64,000 bases of DNA from Ambrosia x helenae (Eukaryota > Streptophyta > Magnoliopsida > Asterales > Asteraceae). Both the position numbers and the translations under genes were made by a program. Positions 22,920 through 35,500 of this stretch are shown in pieces (the stretch's first letter is position 1; each line of letters begins with the position of its first letter). The notes beneath the pieces are model-generated. The model saw only the letters and a program-made list of their open reading frames with translations. It was not told the DNA's origin and did no database searches. Location of the stretch: NCBI GenBank assembly GCA_030844895.1, contig JAUTDX010000420.1, positions 93,161 through 157,160 of the forward strand. Direction: 5' to 3'.

Positions 22920-23819
22920 TAAGGTGGTGTTTGTTTTTCTCCCATAAGCACTTCTGACATTTTTTATCTGCGCCGCGCAGACGCGGGCAGCCGTTTAGGG
23001 CTGGCAGACTGTTTGTTTTTCGGAAGACATTTCACCCCAAAAGCTCTTCCTGACCTCTTCTTTGTGCAGACTTGGACCGAAGTCTTCTAAGGTCTTCTCC
23101 TCTTCTCTTCTCCTCACCCACCACCACCACCCACTACCACCACCACCACCACCACCGTCCACCACTGTCACCCACCCACCACCACCACCACCACCTAGCA
23201 TCATCAACCACCACTGTCCATCACCACCACGGTCCACCACCACCACCCACCACCACTACCCACCACCACTACCACCACCCACCACCACCATCACCCACCA
23301 CCACTACCACCACTACCACCACCCACCACCACCACGGTCCACCACCACCACTTACCACCGTCCACCCACCACCACCACCCACCACCGTCCACCACCACCC
23401 ACCACCACCACCACGGTCCACCACCACCACCCACCACCACAGTCCACCACCACGGTCCACCACCGTCTACCACCAATACCACCACCACCCACCACCCACC
23501 ACCACCACCTACCACCGTCCACCCACCAACACTACCACCCACCACCGTCCACCCACCACCACCACGGTCCACCACCAGCACCCACCACCATGGTCCACAC
23601 CACCACGGTCCACCCACCACCACCACCGTCTACCACCAGACTGCTGTAAAAACTCAGTTTATTTAAATTTAAGTTTATTTCAGCAGCCTGCAGACGTTAA
23701 CAAACAGTCTTCTTCTTGCAGACTGCAGACATTTGGTCCACCTCTTCTCCTGCAGATGTCTACAGATGTGGTCCGCAAACTGCAGACCTTTTCCTGCAGA
23801 AAAAACAAACAGCACCTAA
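22920..23819. mobile_element. Harbinger-type MITE inside the MULE arm
   Basis: Imperfect ends GGTGGTGTTTGTTTTTCT (22923) and AGAAAAAACAAACAGCACC (to 23816) with TAA duplications (22920-22922, 23817-23819). Removing it restores the MULE arm so that it matches the opposite arm. The interior is dominated by a CCACCA array. CTGCAGAC words near the right end recur inverted near the left. Confidence 0.8.
23113..23637 (+). repeat. CCACCACGGTCCACCACC simple-sequence array
   Basis: About 525 bp of CCACCA with interspersed GGTCCACC and CCGTCCACC words. It opens His/Pro/Thr-rich ORFs on the plus strand and Gly/Val/Trp-rich ORFs on the minus strand. These are artefacts of base composition. Confidence 0.93.
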
Positions 23820-24049
23820 GAGTTTATAGTAACACGTTAGGGTATTAAGGTTTATTTTTTTAACAATATTGGGTACTAAAACTAATGATCGTTAAATTTT
23901 CTGTTAAGTTTAGATAAAGTGACTAAAATGATTTTTTATAAACTGGAGAAACCAATATTTATGTGAAAAACTTCCTAGTTGCAGGGACAAAAAAACCAAA
24001 ACCAAAACCAAAACAAAATAAAAATTTAAAATCAGATTTACATTACGTA

Positions 24050-24320
24050 AGCACCAATAAATCTCCGGCGGTAGGATTTTTCTAATCGATTAACAAATTA
24101 AGGTAGTCGGAGGCCTGTATTTTACTTAGCCATGAAGGCGCCGCCAAACACTTATAGATCTACCTAACCTAAACACTGATGAAGTTTTGTCACCGCCGTT
24201 GAATTTTTCAGATCAATTCGCAAAGCCTTGGTACTATGTGTCTGAATTTCAGTTAGCAATCAGGTGAATGCTTCTGGATCAACATCAATGATGGAAAATC
24301 TAGGCAATGGTAAGCGTTAC
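24050..24320 (+). other. Possible captured 5' leader and first exon in the MULE
   Basis: Unique, less AT-rich DNA with GCC/CGCCG words. It ends in a short ATG reading frame (MMENLGN) at 24289-24310 followed by a GTAAGC donor-like site. This looks like the 5' end of a plant gene and would fit Pack-MULE capture. Gene identity unknown. Confidence 0.35.
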
Positions 24321-24710
24321 AATCTCATAATAATCTGAAAATAAATCGATTATGTTCTTGTTTGTAATGATTTTTCGTAAGTTTAAATCTGAATTTCTAT
24401 ACATCTCCGTCAACAACTTCGTTATTCTTTATTTTATTATTTTAAGTTTAAGTTGAGATTAGTTGTCATAATCTGCAAACACTTGGAGAAGAAAAAGAGT
24501 GTATTCAATCCGAAGTTATGGCAAACGTGCGTTAGATCTCTGGTGAACTTACGGTGGCTGGAACTCGTTTCGTCTATTATCATCAAGGCCACACTGAACA
24601 AGTATCAACTAGTTTTGCTATATTATGTTGATTAACGTGCTCTGATGCTTCATCATCCTTAACTTGCAGGTGGTATAAATGCATGGTTTTGATTTTATGC
24701 AGTGCTGGTT

Positions 24711-25224
24711 GTGGTAGTCAGTGTTGCAAAAATCGGGATTAATCAGTGATTAATCGGTGATTAATCGCTAGTCGGTAGGTTACTGAGTAATTTTTCGTTA
24801 ATCGGTCCATTAATCGGTAGTCGGCCTAGTCGGGATTAGTCGGACCTAGTCGACCTAATCGGCCCTAGTCGGCCGGCCAAAAATAGACGATTCTAGCAAG
24901 TTTTTGGTGAAAATCTGTAATTCCGGCCAACTTCCGGACAAATTCTGGCCAAAACCTATAAATTTCGGCAAGTTTCCAATCAAACAATGTAGATTCTTGC
25001 GATTAGTCATGTATACTTAAAAAATGGGTCGAAAGGGGTTAAAACATGTGTATTTATAATTAGTTGCCTATAAAAATGTGTGTATATATATAAAAAACTG
25101 AAAATTACACATAAAAACACCAATCCGATTAATCCCGATTAATCCTGATTAATCTCGATTAATCGCTAGTCCCCACCTCACCGACCAACTAGCGCCTAGC
25201 GAGTTCTACAACACTGGTGGTAGT
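24711..25224. mobile_element. hAT-type MITE with GATTAATCGG-word core
   Basis: Ends CAGTGTTG (24719) and CAACACTG (to 25216) with a perfect 8-bp duplication GTGGTAGT (24711-24718 and 25217-25224). The 498-bp interior starts and ends with GATTAATC/CTAGTCGG words and has a less repetitive centre. Inserted within the MULE, so younger than it. Confidence 0.9.
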
Positions 25225-25494
25225 CATCTGAAAAGGTGGTGGTCATTGGGTTGGTTACTAATTTCAAGGTTTTTTTTTAGCAATTTACCATAAATGGTCC
25301 CTACAACTAAAAAGTCATTCTAGTCACTTTACCTAAACTTAACAGAAAATTTAACAATCGTTAGTTTTAGTACCCAACATTGTTACAAAAACAAACCTTA
25401 ATACCCTCAATTTGTTACTTAAAATCCTTAGTACCCAAACATGAAACTTTAGAGAAACCATAGGGACTAACCATGTAATTAACTCTTATTTGTT

Positions 25495-27180
25495 TGTTTG
25501 TTTATTTCACCAATGTTCGGGATACAAGACTCGTGTGTGTGATCCGATTATTCACCGACTTATTATTTCGTAAGTGTCCGTGTATTGTTTGACGCACTTA
25601 ATTAATCTAATTACGTCTAATGTATGAATGTTGACTACGATAAGGAGTTTGTGTTTGACCTGAAATTGTCGGGTGTCACAGGTGTGTGGTTTGTTGCGCT
25701 ATTTTCAGGATACACTAGCAAATCAGTGATTAATGTGCATATATTTTTCTCCAGTCGTGAAGTCGATGGGTATGGAGAAACAAACCGGTTGGATGGTTTA
25801 TGGTTTCAGTAGTCAAGTTTTATGGACAAATTTAGGAAGGACAATCTCCTACGAAATTAGAGAGAAAATAGACGATCTTTGAGACCATTTTCTAATTCTT
25901 TATTCACTATTTAAAATGCTATATTTACCAACTTTTACTCCTCTCACATAACTTACTGTACAACTTGCTTACACGTTTTTCAAAAAACTTTTGAGAGTGG
26001 CATTTACGTAAATTATTAGGCTGCCTTCTACCCTGCTTCCCTTTCATTATTATATTTATACTCATCTCTCTCTTTGTCTCTCCAAGCAGTGACCACCCTC
26101 TGATATGTGCGCTACGATGGCCCTCTCTCTACGGTAGAAATAAAGGGAGGAACACGGCGGGGAACCACCGTGCACGGAGGCGACACCATTTATTCCGGTG
26201 CGTGATCATCTGACCTTCAAGATCGGACAACAGCGAAGACGATAGTGTTTTCGGTTTGCTCATATGACGGGCGGCGGTTGCAGATTAAAGAGATTGAAGA
26301 TAATGATAGTCATGGCTGTTATTTAAGTTAATGATGGTTGACGGTGATGGATAAAAGTCGATGGTGACACAAGTACACAATTCGATCAGCCATGGATACA
26401 TATACCTCCTAGGCGCGACGACTAGGTAAGATTCATATCATATTAATCTACTTCCCACCAATTAGAGACTGAATGTTTGTAATATGGTTTTGATTTTGAA
26501 GACGCGTAACCTTGGTGGTAGTTGTTCGGTATGAGCCTTTTGTGTTTGCTTTATGATTTTTAAGGTTAATTCTGAAAAGGTTAATGCTGAATACACATGA
26601 AAGATTGATTATGAACGGACAGTTTTTTATTCGCATCATTCTGTCCACTTTGTGTTGTTGTAACCAGTTTTGTAGTTGGGTATGTATGTATATATGATTA
26701 ATCATTGACATGTGTTTTTGGCTTTGTATGTATAGTTGGGATTTAAAAACTCATTTTTGAATGGTTTCCTACCTCAACCTGTTTTCTTGAATGATATATG
26801 TAAACAGTTGGCCATATTGTGTGGCTTACATGTAAGTTGAATTTTATGGTTTGGAGTATTGTTCTAAAACACATCTGTAGTGGTTTGAGTATTTGTTCTG
26901 CATGGCCAAAAAAACATACAGAAACTAACACGAACTACATTTATATGCAGGAAAAGAAACACAAAAAGCGGAAGGCGGCAACAATGAACATGCAAAAGTC
27001 TTGACAAAACTATAAAACATGGTAAAACTTTCTCTTTAATGTAGAGACCTAACTTATCAACAAAGCCTTAGAACCTCTGTTTGTTCATGGTAGAAACCTC
27101 TTCTGAAGAATCTTCTTATGTACATCTGTTTTATGTAGATAGTAAGCTTATCAACAAAGTGTATTGTTAGTTAATGCTAC
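25495..27180. other. No gene recognised
   Basis: AT-rich with a C/G-richer patch at 26070-26290 that may be a gene leader. ORFs are short and unrecognised. It may be cargo of the Helitron whose 3' end lies at 27215. Confidence 0.4.
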
Positions 27181-27186
27181 CGAGAA

Positions 27187-27216
27187 CCACCGCGTAGCGC
27201 GTGGTGATAATCTAGT
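27187..27216 (+). mobile_element. Helitron 3' terminus
   Basis: The stem CCA(C)CGCG-TAG-CGCGTGG is followed by TGATAATCTAG and T at 27216. A GC-rich hairpin about 10 nt before CTAG with a T target is the defining 3' end of Helitrons. No convincing 5' end was found upstream, so the element length is unknown. Confidence 0.65.
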
Positions 27217-28804
27217 TAGAAATAAGTACTAATTTGCTACAAATAGCCTTACCGAAGATCAACCCACTACTTACTAAGTTAAAGGAAAATTAGGAGTTAT
27301 GATTTGATTAGTTCTCGGTAAGCCTTGGTCAAGTGCCACTACACGATCAAATACATTGTAGCCACCGTATCGGGTAGTGGAATCAGGTATGGTGTTTCGA
27401 CAACGAGTTACCGAAAAAGGAGAGGGGGAGAGAGAGAGAGAGAGAGGGAGCAACAACAGAGGTATGTGGAGAGGAGTGAAAAGGTTTGCGGGTAAGTGGG
27501 AACACCATCGCCGGTGAGAGGGTTTCTATGGGTAGTTGTGGTGTTTCAGTGGTAAATGTTCCCCACCTTAATTATTCTCATTGCATACTGATATATAGTT
27601 ATTTGAATGTACGTTACAAAGTCTTCCATTAATTCATCTATCCTATATTATTATGCATTTGAGAAGGGCATTATAAGATAACAAAAAGTTAATAACGTTT
27701 TATAATTTGATGCATAAGGTACAACACAAATGAGAGTAAATTAGTCTTAAACACTAATTCCACTTTAATCTTCTTATTTTAATTACACCTTAATTCCCAG
27801 GTATTCAACCAAAATTTGGACGATTAATTAGTAATTACACTTTACCCCTCCTTATAAAAAACTAACTACCCCACGATTTTTAAATGACCACAATTTTTTT
27901 GTTCGTTAGCATTTTCTTAAAAAAAACACCATAAAATCGGCCATTTGATTTATAGTTTTTTTAACTAAACAATTGATATATTTCATGATTAAAAATATCT
28001 ATGGATAATAATTGAATCGTTAACTGAAAACAGACGAAACCAAACCAAAATTAACCAAACTAAAATGAAGCATTTATGTATTTATATATTTTTAACTTTT
28101 ATACCTCTATTTATGTACTTTGAATCAAAAATTTTGGCCAAAGTTCGGTGTTGGTGATTAATCAAAATTAATTGAACTGAACTGAAACTGACAATCTAAC
28201 TAAATAAGCCTAACCAATTAACCGATTGGTTAATCCTATCGATTAACTGATGACTTCAGTTTCGATTTAGACTAATAACTTAACTAAACCGCATCATGTA
28301 CTAGAAATGCATATGTTCCCTGTTAACACGAATGCATCAAACTCCTGTAAGCAAATATAAAGTCGGCGACTCACCAAATTTGAAAAACAATTGATAGGAA
28401 AATATTAAAATCATGTAACACGTATGTAAATGCGTGCATATATAGTCACTTAGCTAGAAATCAAATCATAAAAGGGGTTGTTGAAATCCAAAGCGAAACT
28501 ATATAAGTATATATTATTATTCAACCCGTTACATTGCCAAATGTGGAAGAATGATTAGAAAAAGAAATGTAAAATGTAAAATGTAAAATAACATTTAGTT
28601 TTATACCATGACGTACGGACGTAGTTGAAAAGGTCTCTTCTTAACTACTAGTTAGTGTCGAAAACAATGTACAAACAAATGAAGCCATGTTGATTGATTT
28701 TATTTTAATTCATTTAATCAGAAAACACTTCTCATTTGCTAGTTATGTTTGACTTTTAACTTAGTTAATATATATCTTATTTTCAAGTTTTTGTAATAAA
28801 CTAA
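27217..28804. other. No gene recognised
   Basis: AT-rich. A purine (AG) microsatellite lies at 27418-27450 and GGTTAAT/AACCAA words resembling a decayed MITE at 27990-28270. A/TCCTATATTATTATGC near 27648 resembles a Helitron 5' start but has no partner. Confidence 0.4.
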
Positions 28805-28930
28805 TTTTTTTTTTTTTTTTTTTTTTTTAAGGATAATGCTTTCATTAAAACTAATCTACTCCAAAATAGTATTATACCTACACATTACAAGAGCTGAACC
28901 CTTCTAGATGGAAGATACCTTACACTACAT
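28805..28930 (-). mobile_element. LINE 3' end with poly(A)
   Basis: On the minus strand GTTTTAATGAAAGCATTATC is followed by a 25-nt A run (T run 28805-28829). This is the usual tail of plant L1-type LINEs. The coding part is not seen upstream, so this is a 5'-truncated copy. Confidence 0.6.
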
Positions 28931-30365
28931 AATGTCACGTGGAAATATTTTTTTATTAGATGCATTGCCGAATAACACAAGTTTTGTTGATAAATTAAAT
29001 CAATGAACCTGTCGCTAAAATCTAAATTTGCAACATACCGGTGGCTTTACAGACTGGAAAAATTATAGACGATCACAAAATTAGTGACCTGGTAAAAATA
29101 GTGAACAAACCCCTTTGATTTTTAAAGTTAAATGCATGATCAAAGTGAACAAACCCCTTTTGTGTTTGATAAGTTTATTTATAGGCCTAACCACATTTAA
29201 ACCGATCGCAAATTCATCACTAGTTTTATGACCATGTTGAATCAATCACAATATCCTTTATCGACCAACTCTTATTGCAGTAGTGTGGTGCCCTTGATGT
29301 GTTTCTAATTTCGTTGGTAATTAATGGGGTGCTAAACGTACCCCCTCTCATTTATTTTTACTGAATATACCGGCCCCCTCTCTTAAGTTTTACATTAATA
29401 CAATTCAAACATTTTTGTTTTATAATGCCAATTTTGAATATTTTGTTATCAACTTAAAAAAAAGCTTTTTTTATGTTTTATTGATATTTTTAATGTTTTT
29501 TAAAACAATATTTTATTGTTTTAAAACTTTTTCTTTAAATTTTCCCAAGGACATTTTTTTTCTTATTTTGATATTTTGAATGTTTTTTAAAACAGTTTAT
29601 TGTTTTAAAACTTTCTTTTAATTTTCCTAAATACGTTTTTTTTCTTATTTCGAACAAGGAAAATACTTTTTTTCTAAACATTGATTTAATTACATTAGAA
29701 AGCTTTTGCAAATGATTTTTGGTAAAAAAATTTAACATGTTTTTAAAAGATCTTATCTGTTATTAGTGAAGTATAATGGTTAGCTAACATTTAGTTTGAT
29801 CAACACGTTTCATTCTTTTCTCAAGGGACCTTAAATGGTGCAACTAATTAAACCAAATAAAAAAAGTTAGTATATACCAAGTAAAAGAGCTTGAATCCTT
29901 GCAATTTCATAATTTCAAAATAGTTGTATGATTAGAATGAACACGTTGACATTGAAAATAATTTAAAATCAATAATTGATTAGGTTCTAAAACTATGGAT
30001 TTATGAAGTTTTAGTATTAGTCTTACCACTCCTAACTTTTAAATGTATTAGAAAAAAAGATTGTTAAAAAGGGTAAAATTTGATAAATTTAAAGTGGTAT
30101 TCTAGAAAATGGAGTATAAAAAGTAAGAAGAGAGAGTGCATTTAGCTCACCCCTGGCTTAGCAACGGATATTTGTCAACCAAATTCGGTAAATTAAATAT
30201 CGCTAGCCGATCACTATATTATTCTTGTTTATTAATCTTTATTATAGTAACAAATTTCAAAACACAAACCGGCACACACAGTTAAATTTACACTTTCAAA
30301 CTAGATCATGACACAACACTTCAACAACTAAATCATATCATGAATTATGTTCAGTATCAACCAAA
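28931..30365. other. No gene recognised
   Basis: AT-rich. Contains an imperfect direct duplication of a TTTTAAAAC-rich segment (about 29495-29575 and 29580-29655). Confidence 0.45.
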
Positions 30366-32165
30366 CTAATTCAATCTAATCTTCTTCGAAAACTCAAAAA
30401 TCGAGAGCCAAACAAGCAGTAGAAGGGCTATAGAGGGTAATAGCGACACACTAATAGAGCCTGCAACATGGCCGCAAAAGGAACCGAATGTGTTGCAAAC
30501 CTCGTTCCATCTCGTATGCGAGTTTCCTTTGTATCCTATGTAACCTACTGCTCCAGCTGCACTTGTTGCCGAAGCCAAAATACCTAAAAACAGCTGTATA
30601 GTGACAAAATTGCGACAGTAATAGTATTAGCGCGACAAAAATTAACCGATTTTATGTAAGGAATTTAAGAACTTACGGTATCAAGGATAGCTAAGTGAAA
30701 CATTAGCTTCATGGACACTCGTTTAAGCTTCACTAGAGCTAAAACCGATAGTGCACCGGTGATGAGGCTGTATAAGCAGGCAACCGACATTGCTGCGACA
30801 AAGTATCTGCATCACACATAAACAATGTTATGCCAGTCAGTGACGAAGCTTGAATTTTTTTTTCAGAGGGCAGAAAGTCTCGGACTCTTAAAACGGTGTG
30901 GGACGGAACTAATACGTATAAAATTTTCAGGCGAAAACGCGTAAATTTACACTAGAAAAAGAAGCAGCCCCAAGTATCCTTCGCATGCTAGCGAAGACTA
31001 ATCCAAAAAAAAAAAAAAAAAAATCACAGCATATATACATTTTGTGACGGATAATGCAGTCGCAAAATTACTCAGGGTATTTGCAAAATTACTAAGGTTT
31101 AAATCTAATAACTACTCACGTTTAAATCTAACTAATTTTAAGTAAAGAACCTGTAAAAGCGTTGTATGTAGTGCTAGATAGAAAGAAAGAAATGCTACAC
31201 GTTATCTAAGCACGTTACATGTTATCACACTTAAAGTAACAAATACATTTGTTTACAAAAATGTTTTAAACTCTAGGCGGTCTACCAAAATCATAAGTGT
31301 TCCTTAGGAGATTTTTGAACTTGTTTGTTTTTTTTTTTCCTAACGAATCCACTAGTTTTAAAAGAGCGGACTTTATTAAAGTCCGCTATACAAAGAGGCA
31401 CACTTGTTTTTCTAAGTTATGTCATGGTGCCTAGATTTTTTTATACTCCGCTAGGCTATGTAGCGAATTGAAATTCCTAGTCATCAAAAATCAACCTTGA
31501 AGAATTCAGATATATGGTGTAGGTAGGGGTGTGTTCAAAACCTGGTATCCAAATTTCGGATATCCAATCGGGTAGTGAATCGGATATCTGAATATCCGAT
31601 TGTATGATGATATATTTTATTTTGTATGTTTTATATATAAATTTTCGGATATTTCGGATAGTTTTGGATATTTTTTGGATATTTCAGATATTTTCGGATA
31701 TTTTCCCAGATATTTTTTGGATATTTTTGGATATTTTCGGACATCTGAAATATCCAAAAAAATTTAAAATCACTATCCGAATTTCAGATATCTGATTTTT
31801 GGATAGTTTCGGATTCAGATATTTCGAATCAAATTTTTGGATTCATATATTTTTTAACACCCCTAGGTGTAGGGAACATATATAACACGATACATGTTAT
31901 TTGGCCTAAAGGACAACACTAAAAAAATCTAGTGTTAGTTGGTCACTCACATGAAAGACGGGGTCTGGTTGAAATTCGCAACCATGGGTATGGCCATGCC
32001 CGGAGCAACGGGTACGAGCTTGGTTTGTTTAGAAGTGACCATAAGAATCATAGCAACCAACGACGTCCCAAACAACATGACCCTCAAGACCACATCAACC
32101 ACCACATGGTTCTTGACGCCACCTGTGCCGGTACTACCCTTGTACTCGGATTCGGGTGTTGGCAT
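30366..32165 (-). CDS. CASP-like (CASPL1-type) four-TM membrane protein
   Basis: Three minus-strand exons, 31951-32165, 30677-30806 and 30366-30593, join in frame (phases 2 and 0) into about 190 residues, the usual CASPL length. The start is the first in-frame ATG after a stop (32165). Exon 1 has a short polar N-terminus and TM1 (VVDVVLRVMLFGTSLVAMIL), then KQTKLVPV. Exon 2 has FVAAMSVACLYSLITGALSV and LVKLKR. Exon 3 has the GYIGYKGNSHTRWNEVC segment with NTFGSFCGHV, the conserved extracellular loop cysteines, then TM4. CASP-likes are MARVEL-related plasma-membrane proteins; family members scaffold membrane domains such as the Casparian strip. No lesion is seen. A hAT MITE sits in intron 1. 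The exon 3 acceptor is ACAG at 30594, not the nearer TTTAG, because only this keeps frame. Confidence 0.92.
31516..31873. mobile_element. hAT-type MITE with GGATATTT-word core
   Basis: Ends TAGGGGTGTG (31524) and CACCCCTA (to 31865) with a perfect 8-bp duplication GGTGTAGG (31516-31523 and 31866-31873). The 342-bp core is GGATATTTCGGATATCC-like words. Located in CASPL intron 1. Confidence 0.92.
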
Positions 32166-32269
32166 ATCCACCGAGGAATGTGATGTGTTAACAGCGCCAT
32201 GGTCACTCGGGTTTAGGTGCTAAAATTTGTGTCTGAAGAGTGCGGTTTGGTGTATGCAGCCAGCATCTC

Positions 32270-32283
32270 TATTTATATTTATA
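32270..32283 (-). promoter_or_regulatory. TATA box of the CASPL gene
   Basis: Minus-strand TATAAATATAAATAG about 105-115 nt upstream of the ATG, with a pyrimidine/adenine-rich leader between. Typical plant TATA spacing for a leader of about 75-80 nt. Confidence 0.65.
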
Positions 32284-32426
32284 GACAAAAATTGGTCAAC
32301 TTTTTTTGGCATGATTAATAATTGTAGGATGTTCAAAGAAGCAAAGATGGTTGACGTGATTAAATTATAGATATTTTTGTCCTAACGCCGGATTCAGTAC
32401 GGTCAAATTTGATAGAATAGGATCCT

Positions 32427-32556
32427 TGCCTCTTCTATTGATAATGTAAATATTTATAATGATACAATTGTGATCTCTTCTATTTTAGATAGAGATTATC
32501 TTCTAAATACAAATTACAAAATACAAATCATAGATATTGACACATGTGCTATTACA
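32427..32556 (-). repeat. 3' LTR of the second Copia element
   Basis: 130 bp, TG...CA on the minus strand, followed internally by a G-rich polypurine tract. Confidence 0.75.
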
Positions 32557-35500
32557 CCCCCGCAGTCGAAGCGGGAGGAGACCGTATGCTGAGACTGTCT
32601 CTGAAATCTTGAAATAGTATACGAGGAAGGCCTTTGGTAAAAATGTCTGCAATCTGGTAACGAGATGGCACATGTAGAACACGGACATTACCTCGTTGAA
32701 CTTGTTCACGCACGAAGTGGATGTCCAGCTCGATATGTTTGGTGCGCTGGTGTTGAACCGGATTTCCCTGACAAATAAATGGCACTAACATTGTCGCAAT
32801 AGACCAAGGTGGCACACGACAGAGGATGATGGAGCTCAAGTAATAAATTGCGTAGCCAACATATTTCAGCAACAACATTGGCAACTCCCCGATATTCTGC
32901 TTCAGCGCTGGAACGGAGATGGTGCTCTGTCGTTTAGACGACCAAGAAATAAGATTGTCCCCAAAGTAAATGCAGTAACCACTCGTGACCGTCGTGTATC
33001 AGGGCAGCCTGCCCAATCGGCGTCTGTGTAAGAGACGAGCGATTGGGTAGGAGAGCCGTGTAAAGTAAGACCAAAATCAGCGGTTCCTTTTATATACCGT
33101 ATAATACGCTTCAGCGCGTTCCAGTGATCAATACGAGGGGAGTGCATGTGCATACAGACCTGCTGAACCGCATAAGAAATATCTGGGCGAGTGAAAGTGA
33201 GATACTGAAGAGCACCTGCCAGAACTGCGGTACAAGGTAGGATCATGAAAAATATCGCTAACTGCACTGCTGAGCTTGCCATTGGTGTCAACGGGAGTGG
33301 CAACCGGGTTGCAGGATTGCATGCCTGCTCGAGTGATAATCTCTGTCGCATATGACCGCTGTGAAAGAAACATAGTATCTGCAACACGAGTGACAGAGAT
33401 ACCCAGAAAGTAACTGAGAGGGCCTAAGTCTTTCATGGCGAATTCACCTGCTAACTTTGCCATGAGAGACTGACGAAGCCTGTCAGAGGAGGTGACCACA
33501 GAATATCATCCACGTATAAGAGAAGATACGCGGTGTGGGAACCCTGATGGAGAGTGAAAAGAGAAGCATCACTCTTGCTGTGGGAGAAGCCAATAGTAAG
33601 AACAAAGTCTGTGAACCGCTGGTACCAGGCACGTGGAGCCTGTTTGAGACCATAAAGAGACTTCTTGAGAGAACAGACATAGTCAGGAATCGTTTGTCCC
33701 GAAATCCCATAGGTTGGTACATGTAGACGGTTTCATTAAGACTCCCATGAAGAAAAGCATTGGTCACGTCTAACTGATGAACCGACCAACCCCTGGATAA
33801 GGCAATAGATAACACCGTCCTAATAGTCGCCGGTTTGACAACCGGCTAAATGTCTCCCCGCAATCAACACCCACCTGCTGTAAGCGACCGTCACATACCA
33901 GACGCGCTTTATAGCGCTCTAAAGAGCCGTCCGACCTGTACTTATGTTTAAATAACCACATGCTGCGAATAACATTCATATCAGACCGACGAGGTACCAA
34001 TTCCCAAGTCCCATTTCTAACTAATGCATTGTACTCAGTAGACATGGCAGAGTACCATTCCGGTATATTTAAGGCATCGGTTGGGTTTTTCGGTATAGGT
34101 ACGATGGGTGTGGTGGTGGTGGTATGTAAGTTAAAGGGTTGTTTGGGCTTGTAGATGCCGCTCATGGAGCGGGTATGGATGGTTCGGTTCGGTGGTGGAG
34201 GTGGTGGATGTGGTGGGTTAGGTGATGAAGTGGAGGCAGTGGGCTGGTGTGTAGTGGGCTGTGACGAGTGGGAGGTTTGGGCCGGGGTGGGTGTAACCGG
34301 GTGAGGAGTTTGTGGGGTTTGGGGCCGGTGGCGGTGATGGGTCTGGTGGGGATATTGGGCCTGTGTAAGTGGACTGGGTGGTGCGGGAGATGTGGGGAGA
34401 TAGGTGGGCTGGAAAATTTTCGGCAGGGGGTCTAAAAAGGCATAGGAGGGTGCGGGGTTGACGGTATGTTTAAGGGGAAGGTGGTTTCATCAAAGGCAAC
34501 GTGTCCTAGAGATATAGATCTGTTTGGTTTTCAAGTCCAGACAACGGTACCCCCTATGGGTAGGAGGGTAACCAAGAAAGACGCACGGTGACTCCGTTGG
34601 TCAAGTTTGTGAGTTGTAGTAGAGAGGGTGAGAGGATAGCATAGACAACCAAAGACTCGAAGGTGGTCATAAGTGGGGGTGGTGTTGTATAAAATTTCGG
34701 TAGGGGTTTTGTGGTTGGAGGTGGTAGAGGGGATGATATTAAGGAGATAGGTGGCGGTTTCTAAAGCAAAATGCCAAAAAGGGGTGGGTATGGATGCGTG
34801 AGTCATGATGGTGCGAATGAGATTGTTTATGGTACGGATTTTTCGTTCAGCCTTACCGTTTTGAGATGACGTGTAAGGACATGACAAGCGATAAAGAATA
34901 CCATTTGTGGTAAAAAAATTTTGAAAAGTATTATTGACGTATTCGCGACCGTTGTCACATTGAAAAGTTTTAATTTTGCGGTTAAATTGTGTGGCAATGG
35001 TGGAGGTGAGTTGGGTGAAGGCAGAGAAAACGTTTGATTTATGAGTTAGAGGGTATGTCCATAAAAAATTAGAATAGTCGTCTAAGAACAAAACATAATA
35101 TTTATGGCCAGACGAGCTAATTATAGGGGACGTCCACACATCACTATGCAATATATCAAACGGTAAAATAGTACGAGTAGTAGAGGGAAAAAATGGTAGT
35201 CTTATACTTTTACCCAAAACACAAGAGTCACAAACATTATTCGAAAAACGATCAAAATAAACAGAAGTAGAATGTTTTAAAAAATTTAAAAAAGGACGTC
35301 CTGGGTGGCCAAGACGTTGATGCCATAGGTCAGCAGAGATGGCGGCCAGAGCAATGGGTGGAGAGGTGGAAGGGCCGAGCACCAGAGGGTAAAGATCACC
35401 GCTGCTGTTGCACCGCAGGAGTGGAGCCCGCGTCTTGAGGTCCTTCACAGAAAACCAAACGGATCAAATTCAACAGACACGGAATTTTCTCTAGTAAATT

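Larger units (their letters stand above)
22856..25494. mobile_element. Mutator-like element with nested MITEs
   Basis: A perfect 9-bp target duplication TTATTTGTT (22856-22864 and 25486-25494) brackets ends GAGTTAATTAC and GTAATTAACTC. Long inverted arms of roughly 240 bp are visible: the left arm is 22865-22922 plus 23817-24000 and the right arm is about 25285-25485. The left arm is split by a Harbinger-type MITE and the right interior by a hAT MITE. No MULE transposase is visible. Interior unique DNA could be captured host sequence. Confidence 0.85.

Noticed and set aside
23062..23848. Long Pro/His/Thr-rich and Gly/Trp-rich ORFs on both strands
   Set aside because: They translate a CCACCA simple-sequence array; both strands stay open because of composition.
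27648..27690. Helitron 5' end (TCCTATATTATTATGC)
   Set aside because: No partner 3' end downstream with hairpin and CTAG; kept only as a remark.
31932..32223. Plus-strand ORFs of 83-94 codons
   Set aside because: Antisense shadows of CASPL exon 1.
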